Positions 59,080 through 64,000 of a DNA stretch of 64,000 bases are shown piece by piece. The notes under the pieces were generated by a model. The model worked only from the letters and a program-made list of their open reading frames with translations. It made no database searches and had not been told where the DNA came from. Source of the DNA: Fasciola hepatica (Eukaryota > Platyhelminthes > Trematoda > Plagiorchiida > Fasciolidae); NCBI GenBank assembly GCA_948099385.1, contig CANUEZ040000156.1, forward strand, positions 1,488,001 to 1,552,000, in the 5' to 3' direction. The translations under genes were made by a program, and so were the position numbers. Each line of letters begins with the position of its first letter. Positions within the stretch are counted from its first letter, which is position 1.

Positions 59080-60060
59080 ACCTTCCTTTATACGGTCGAG
59101 ATATATGGATATCTTTTTCGGTACCCAAGAGACACGGAACTAGGTCTTGTTTCTTGTCTGATTATGAAGACGAATAGACGGATCGGGATACCCGTTACCA
59201 CGTAATGTGGCACAGATTATTGCCTCCTCGTTCAGTAGAGTATCTTTTGTACATATGTTTCTTGCTCTGAGGAACAGGGTTCAGACTAGAACTCTCCTGT
59301 GTTCAATCGTCGAGAAGCTGCTCAGATAGAGGGATAGTCTAGACCAAGTCTTCTGACGGATAATGGATAGTTGGATAGATCCACACCTCTTCCAGTTAAG
59401 ACGTCGATGAAGGCTAGCGCGCCTCTGTTCCAGTTCATATGTGAAATTCAAGTTCGGATGTGCTCCGTTCAATTCATTTTTTCATATCTGCTACTATATT
59501 CACTAAAATGAACATATTGCCTACCTATATTCTGTACAGATCCGTCCTTTTGATCACTGCATCCACTCGTGCCTCGATCGCACCGATGAAAGTATCAGCC
59601 AAAATAGGACCAGTAGACTACCCATTGTAATCCCATTGATTTGCCTTAGAGCTTTCCAATGAAACTGGAAATGGACGTTCTCTGCGTCCACCCAAATCGG
59701 TGGCTTCAGAACCTCTGGTTGTACGCGGAGGCTGGTGTTTTCCTGTGATGAAGTGACGTATGAAGTCCGCAGTTTCACGCAGTGGGACATTTGTAAATAG
59801 TAAAGTATTATCAAAGGAGCACATTTTTTCGCACAGATTTCTCTTGGACAAAATATCGAGGCATTTACAAGTTAATTGAAGAACTCTGACCAGCCATTGG
59901 GCTAATTTGCGACAGAGCGTCATTCATTGATAATATGGGACGCAGTGGAAAAGTTGCTTTATGTGTCTTTCGCATGCCGTATAGAACTGATGTGTGACGA
60001 CCTACAGGTTCCAGCTTCTCATTTCCATTTATGGGGTAAATCCGTGTACTTATTTGCCTT
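59080..60060 (-). mobile_element. Third Penelope-like element relic (PLE3), different subfamily
   Basis: Minus strand in order: SVLYGMRKTHKATFPLRPILS (RT 1-2, about 59990), LAQWLVRVLQLTCKCLD, FDNTLLFTNVPLRETADFI (motif A, about 59810), WKALRQINGITMGSL (about 59640), FTYELEQRRASL and KRCGSIQLSIIRQKTWS (about 59440-59350), then TLFLRARNICTKDTLLNEE (about 59240). The TNVPL and KTHK..FPLRPILS variants differ from PLE1 and PLE2, so it is another lineage. The YADD block and GIY-YIG domain were not found. Stops and shifts throughout. Confidence 0.7.
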
Positions 60061-60129
60061 TACGCGACTATCTCCTGCTAGAGAATGAGTCGGCTCCATG
60101 AATATCTCATATCATAGCTGACCGCGCAG

Positions 60130-61690
60130 GGCGGCGGTGCAGATCGTGATCTAGTTCTGCTTCCACTGGTGGGCATCACAGATAGACCGTAAGCCTAGGA
60201 ACTCTACCTTCTTTTCGGCAGTGTTGATCCAAGTTTCGAGCTGAATACCAAGGCTACAGCTTCATCCAACACAGAGTTCGGGACGGAGTGTTTGTTCGGT
60301 TAATTCCGTCTCGGGTCGCCTTAGGGTATGACCCAGCCACCGCAGTCGACGACATTGGAGGAAGTCCGAGAGCTCGCCAATTTCACAGCAGCGTCTCCTA
60401 ACTTCATCGTTGGGTACTCTGTCACGCCCAGTTGTTTTTGAAATATGTCACAGGCACCAGTGATCAAACACCTCTAACTTTCTAGCTTTCTCGGCTATCA
60501 ATAGCCAGGTTTGATAGCAATAGCTGAGTACGCGACGTAAGGCGGCACTGTAGATGCGCACGCTATTCGGAAGGCTGATTTCACTGCGGGTCCACAACGC
60601 CAGTCATAGCAGGAGAAATGCTTTCCTGGCGTTGTCTACCCGGAGTATTACTCCATCCCTCGCCTGACCGTTCGGAAGCAGTGAAGAGCCTAGATACTTG
60701 GATGATGTAACGCACTCGACCAGTTAGTCATTGATTCACAGGTGTTGAGCTGATAATCCTGGGCAAGTTTACATAATTTTGGTTTTAGTGGTGTTTACTT
60801 ATAGCCCGACGGACTTTGAGAAGTCGATTCGTCCAGGGACTGGTTGAAGCGTAACGGGAGAGTCCGCCAGCACAACAATGTCATCCACGAACTCTAAGTC
60901 CGAGATGAGCATCTCCCGACTCAGTTGAACACCGGGATAGTCAGTCAGTGCCTGTTCCATTGTCCTGTCGACCGCGTAGTTGGACAGCACACGTGAAAGA
61001 GGGCAGCCCTGTCGGACGCCCGCAGTGAGTGTGAACTCAGAGGACTCTTCACCACACATACGGACCCGCGCCCGGGTGGACGAACGGTATCCTCTCAGAA
61101 GCCTTGCGAGTTTAGCGGGCATCCCGTCGGATTCCATTATAGTCCAGAGACACTCCCGGTTAAGTGAATCAAAGGCGACCCGAAAGTCGATGAAACAGGC
61201 TACTATTGGCTGCTGGAACTTGTAGCGGTGTTCCAGTATTCGACGTAGTGTGGAAATTTGGTGCACGCAGCCTCTACCACGGCGGAAGCCCCCATTGGTT
61301 TGGTCGGGTGCGGTGGTCTCTCGCAACTAAGAAGCGGTTGAGCAGCAGCACGTAGGAAATCTCTGCAGCAACGTCGATCAGGCTGATCCCCTTATAGTTG
61401 TCACACACAGGTTTGCCCACTTTCTTTGGAATGAGCAGCAGAACGGACGTGCCCCAACCAGTCGGAAAGACTTCTTCCCGCCATACGGAGCCAAACAGGG
61501 TGTGTAGTCCGTTGACCAATGACGACAGGCAGCATTTGTAGACTTTCGGTCGAGTGTCGTCTTCTCCAGCAGCTTTTTAGTTTTTCAGCTGATTGATGAT
61601 TGCGGCGATTTCATTGTGCTCGCTGGATCGCAGGTGACATTGTACGGCTCTGCTTTGTGGCTGGACACCCTAGCAGTACCCGTCCAACAT
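60130..61690 (-). mobile_element. RTE-clade LINE of a second family, decayed copy D
   Basis: Minus strand: EIAAIINQLKN (about 61600), LVNGLHTLFGSVWREEVFP, TSVLLLIPKKVGKPVCDNY and KGISLIDVAAEI (61519-61360); after a frameshift GGFRRGRGCVHQISTLRRIL, CFIDFRVAFDSLNRECLW (motif A), GVRQGCPLSRVLSNY, and LEFVDDIVVLADS (motif C changed to FVDD) down to 60799; then the C-terminal part KYLGSSLLPNGQARDG, RIYSAALRRVLSYCYQTW and RRLRWLGHTLRRPETELTE to about 60300. Families D and E differ through most of RT. The endonuclease is missing (5' truncation) and at least one frameshift and several stops are present. Confidence 0.75.
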
Positions 61691-61695
61691 CTCCC

Positions 61696-64000
61696 ATGAA
61701 CTGCACGAATACAAAGAATTCCATACTGCATCGGTCGTCGCGCAGGCTAATCAGGACCGCGCTGCCCATTGCATCGAGCGGGGTGGGTAGTGATAAGTGT
61801 GCTACTGCTCAGAGTTCCCTCTCTGTTATTCAATCTTTGTCTTCTGTCCCTAACCATCCCTCTTTGCCCCATCTATCCACCCATAATGCTCCCATTGATA
61901 ACACGGTCGATACTCGCAACGATTCACTGTCAAACAGTGTCGGGAATAATCCTCTGTCTGGTAACCCACATTTTCTCAAGCCCCGTCAGCCTCTGAATCT
62001 CGGCTCCTTCAACGTGCGTACACTCATGCAGCCCGGTCAGCAGGCGTGCCTAGCCCTCACAATGAACTCTCTGAAGATTGATGTTTGCTGCTTAAGCGAA
62101 ACGCGTATCCAGGATTCGAGCAGTGTAATTCAGCTAACTGCTCCTAGTATCTCATCGAGGTATATTCTGCGCACCTCAGGAGACGAAGCAGCTAGAGCTG
62201 TGGGTCAACGTGGTGTAAGAATTGTCTTGACTGACAAGGCTGAGGCTGCCCTATTAGACTGGATCCCTGTTAACAGTCGTTTATGTGCTGTGAGACTCCA
62301 AGGGTCAGTCGGCGTTCGAAAGGATAGTTGTGTTAAACGCAATTTGTTCGTGATCTCTGCGTACGCCCCAACGGACTGCAGCTCAGACGCACAGAAAGAT
62401 GAGTTCTATGATGCCCTCGCCACTCTCGTTCGCAGCAGTAAAAGTTCTGACATTGTAGTGCTAGCTGGTGACTTCAATGCACAAGTTGGCAAACTCAGTG
62501 TGTCAGAAGCCTGTTTAGGTGGGCGTTGTGCTTTACCCGCTGAGCGCACAGATAACGGGGATAGGCTTCTCCAATTTTGTGCAGACAATCAATTGTTCTT
62601 GTCTAGCACAAATTTCCGACACAGTTCGCGTCGCACAGCGACATGGCGCTCTAACTCTACAGGTACTTTGAGTCAAATTGACCATATCACCGTAAGCTAC
62701 CGATGGCACAGTTCTGTTCAGAACTGTAGATCTTACTGGTCCACGTACGTAGAGTCGGACCATGCCTTAGTTCTAATGCGATTATCTCTCCAGCTCCATG
62801 GCCATCGTCGCAAACCGCAAACCGGATTAGCCGTGCAACGTTTGTGTGATCCAGACGTTTGCACCCGTTATGAGCAGAAGTTAGCACATGAGCTAGGATC
62901 CACGGAGAACAGTAATGTAGATGAGCATTGGGCTCATATCAAACAAGCGATGCACTTTGCAGCAGGTTTCGCCTGTGGTCCTCGATCCGTTGTCCATCAG
63001 AGACACTGGATCTCGCAAGAGTCGCTGAGTATAACGGAGCAAAAGCGTCAGCTTTCGAACCGTAAGGAGATGAATAAGATGCGGAGAAAGCTGCAAAGAC
63101 AAGTTACGCGAAGCCTTAAGAAGGATCGCGAAAATTGGTGGGTCAAGGTAGCCGAAGAACTGGAAATAGCAGCTGCTTCAGGTAACAGTCAAAGACTGTT
63201 CAAACTTATTCGTGACACCGGTGGACGGCGAACTCAGGTCAGTGAAACGATTTGCAATAGGAATGGAGAACCCATCCATAACAAACAGCAAAGGCTTGAC
63301 CGATGGGCCGAGTACTTCAAGGAACAGTTTAGCTGGCCGCACGTTAGTGTAGTTACTCCCGTGTCAACAACTGTGACTTCTTGGGTGGTATCACTTGAGC
63401 CCTCATCAGAAGTAGAAGTAGAGTCATGTATTCGATTACTAAGGCGGAGGAAAGCGGCAGGTCCCGACGAACTTCCTCCAGTTCTTTTCAAACTGGGTGG
63501 TGAGGCGTTGATAAAATCACTAACCACCTTGCTCCTTGACATTTGGAAGGAGGAGCGTATTCCGTTAATATGGAGCGAGTCATTGATTGTTCCCATCTTC
63601 AAAAAGGGAATACGCAATGACTGCAGTAATCATCGTGGGATTAGCTTAATCCCGATAGTCACCAAAGTATTAGCTTCGATTTTGCTGCACCGTCTTACAC
63701 CGGCTCGCGAGAGGAATGTCCGCGAACAGCAGGCTGGATTCCGCCCAGGTCGAGGATGCATCGACCAGATTTTTACTCTTCGCCGACTACTTGAAACGCG
63801 TCACACGCACCGCCGACCAACAATAATGCTTTTCTTAGACCTGAAAGGCGCCTTCGATTCAGTTGATCGAACATCGCTTTTCAGTACTCTTCATCGAAAA
63901 GGTATGCCCCAGAAGTTCGTGAACCTAATGAGATCATTGTATTCTCATACTTCTGGCCGCGTAAGGGTTTACGGTGAACTATCCGGTCGGTTCGAAACGA
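61696..64000 (+). CDS. RTE-type LINE ORF (APE endonuclease + reverse transcriptase), intact to the window edge
   Basis: Open for 2,305 bases without a stop and leaving the window. The true start may be the ATG at 61696 or later: the first about 280 bases may precede the element's conserved part, which starts with LNLGSFNVRTLMQPGQQ near 61992. APE endonuclease: CCLSETRIQDSSS, VISAYAPTDCSSD, VVLAGDFNAQVG, QIDHITVSYRW and YVESDHALVL, with all catalytic blocks present (about 62000-62770). Linker: DRENWWVKVAEELEIAAASG. RT: LIVPIFKKG, NHRGISLIPIVTKVLASIL, REQQAGFRPGRGCIDQIF and MLFLDLKGAFDSVDR (motif A), reaching SGRVRVYGELSGR at the edge; motif C lies beyond. The protein nicks target DNA and copies the element RNA there. 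This is the best preserved LINE here. Confidence 0.85.
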   Translation, partial: MNCTNTKNSILHRSSRRLIRTALPIASSGVGSDKCATAQSSLSVIQSLSSVPNHPSLPHLSTHNAPIDNTVDTRNDSLSNSVGNNPLSGNPHFLKPRQPLNLGSFNVRTLMQPGQQACLALTMNSLKIDVCCLSETRIQDSSSVIQLTAPSISSRYILRTSGDEAARAVGQRGVRIVLTDKAEAALLDWIPVNSRLCAVRLQGSVGVRKDSCVKRNLFVISAYAPTDCSSDAQKDEFYDALATLVRSSKSSDIVVLAGDFNAQVGKLSVSEACLGGRCALPAERTDNGDRLLQFCADNQLFLSSTNFRHSSRRTATWRSNSTGTLSQIDHITVSYRWHSSVQNCRSYWSTYVESDHALVLMRLSLQLHGHRRKPQTGLAVQRLCDPDVCTRYEQKLAHELGSTENSNVDEHWAHIKQAMHFAAGFACGPRSVVHQRHWISQESLSITEQKRQLSNRKEMNKMRRKLQRQVTRSLKKDRENWWVKVAEELEIAAASGNSQRLFKLIRDTGGRRTQVSETICNRNGEPIHNKQQRLDRWAEYFKEQFSWPHVSVVTPVSTTVTSWVVSLEPSSEVEVESCIRLLRRRKAAGPDELPPVLFKLGGEALIKSLTTLLLDIWKEERIPLIWSESLIVPIFKKGIRNDCSNHRGISLIPIVTKVLASILLHRLTPARERNVREQQAGFRPGRGCIDQIFTLRRLLETRHTHRRPTIMLFLDLKGAFDSVDRTSLFSTLHRKGMPQKFVNLMRSLYSHTSGRVRVYGELSGRFET

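Overview
This window looks like intergenic and accessory DNA from a parasitic flatworm, most likely a trematode. Three things point that way. There are two tyrosine-rich, secreted, intronless proteins of the eggshell (vitelline, p48-like) type. The repeats are the mixture typical of flukes: RTE-clade LINEs, CR1-like LINEs, Penelope-like elements (PLEs), a Ty3/gypsy gag relic and piggyBac and mariner-like relics. There are no bacterial operons or ribosome binding sites. I cannot name the species.

Layout. 1-16 kb: mostly empty sequence with one possible minus-strand exon (about 1542-1818), a small secreted Tyr-rich gene (3642-4109), a gag relic (about 7490-8070), a LINE tail (about 9061-9300), a CR1-like LINE lacking its RT domain (about 10960-12065) and tRNA-like SINE copies (12.5-13.9 kb). 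16-27 kb: two eggshell-type genes, 16078-17922 (614 aa, five tandem repeats) and 26256-27257 (333 aa), whose mature N-terminal coding sequence is almost identical although promoters, signal peptides and C-termini differ. 27.8-30.5 kb: a nearly intact PLE between two (TA)n tracts. 32-34.4 kb: a decayed PLE nested inside an RTE LINE. 36-38 kb: CR1-like LINE. 38.7-39.4 kb: a 158-bp perfect palindrome inside direct repeats, next to a mariner-like relic. 40.7-44.2 kb: RTE copy A. 46.4-48.6 kb: CR1-like relic. 50-51.1 kb: piggyBac relic. 53.2-64 kb: a dense cluster of RTE copies B, C, D, E and a third PLE. Copy E has an uninterrupted reading frame to the window edge.

How the genes relate. The two large eggshell-type proteins, and possibly the small Tyr-rich secreted protein, fit one process: export from vitelline cells and tyrosine-based crosslinking into eggshell. 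The eggshell pair has short TATA-containing promoters 51-59 bp before the ATG. Everything else is selfish DNA. Two patterns recur: patchwork near-identity between diverged copies (eggshell genes; RTE A versus B), which suggests gene conversion, and nested insertion of retroelements.

All translations and comparisons were read by eye. Family assignments rest on recognised motifs, not on database searches.
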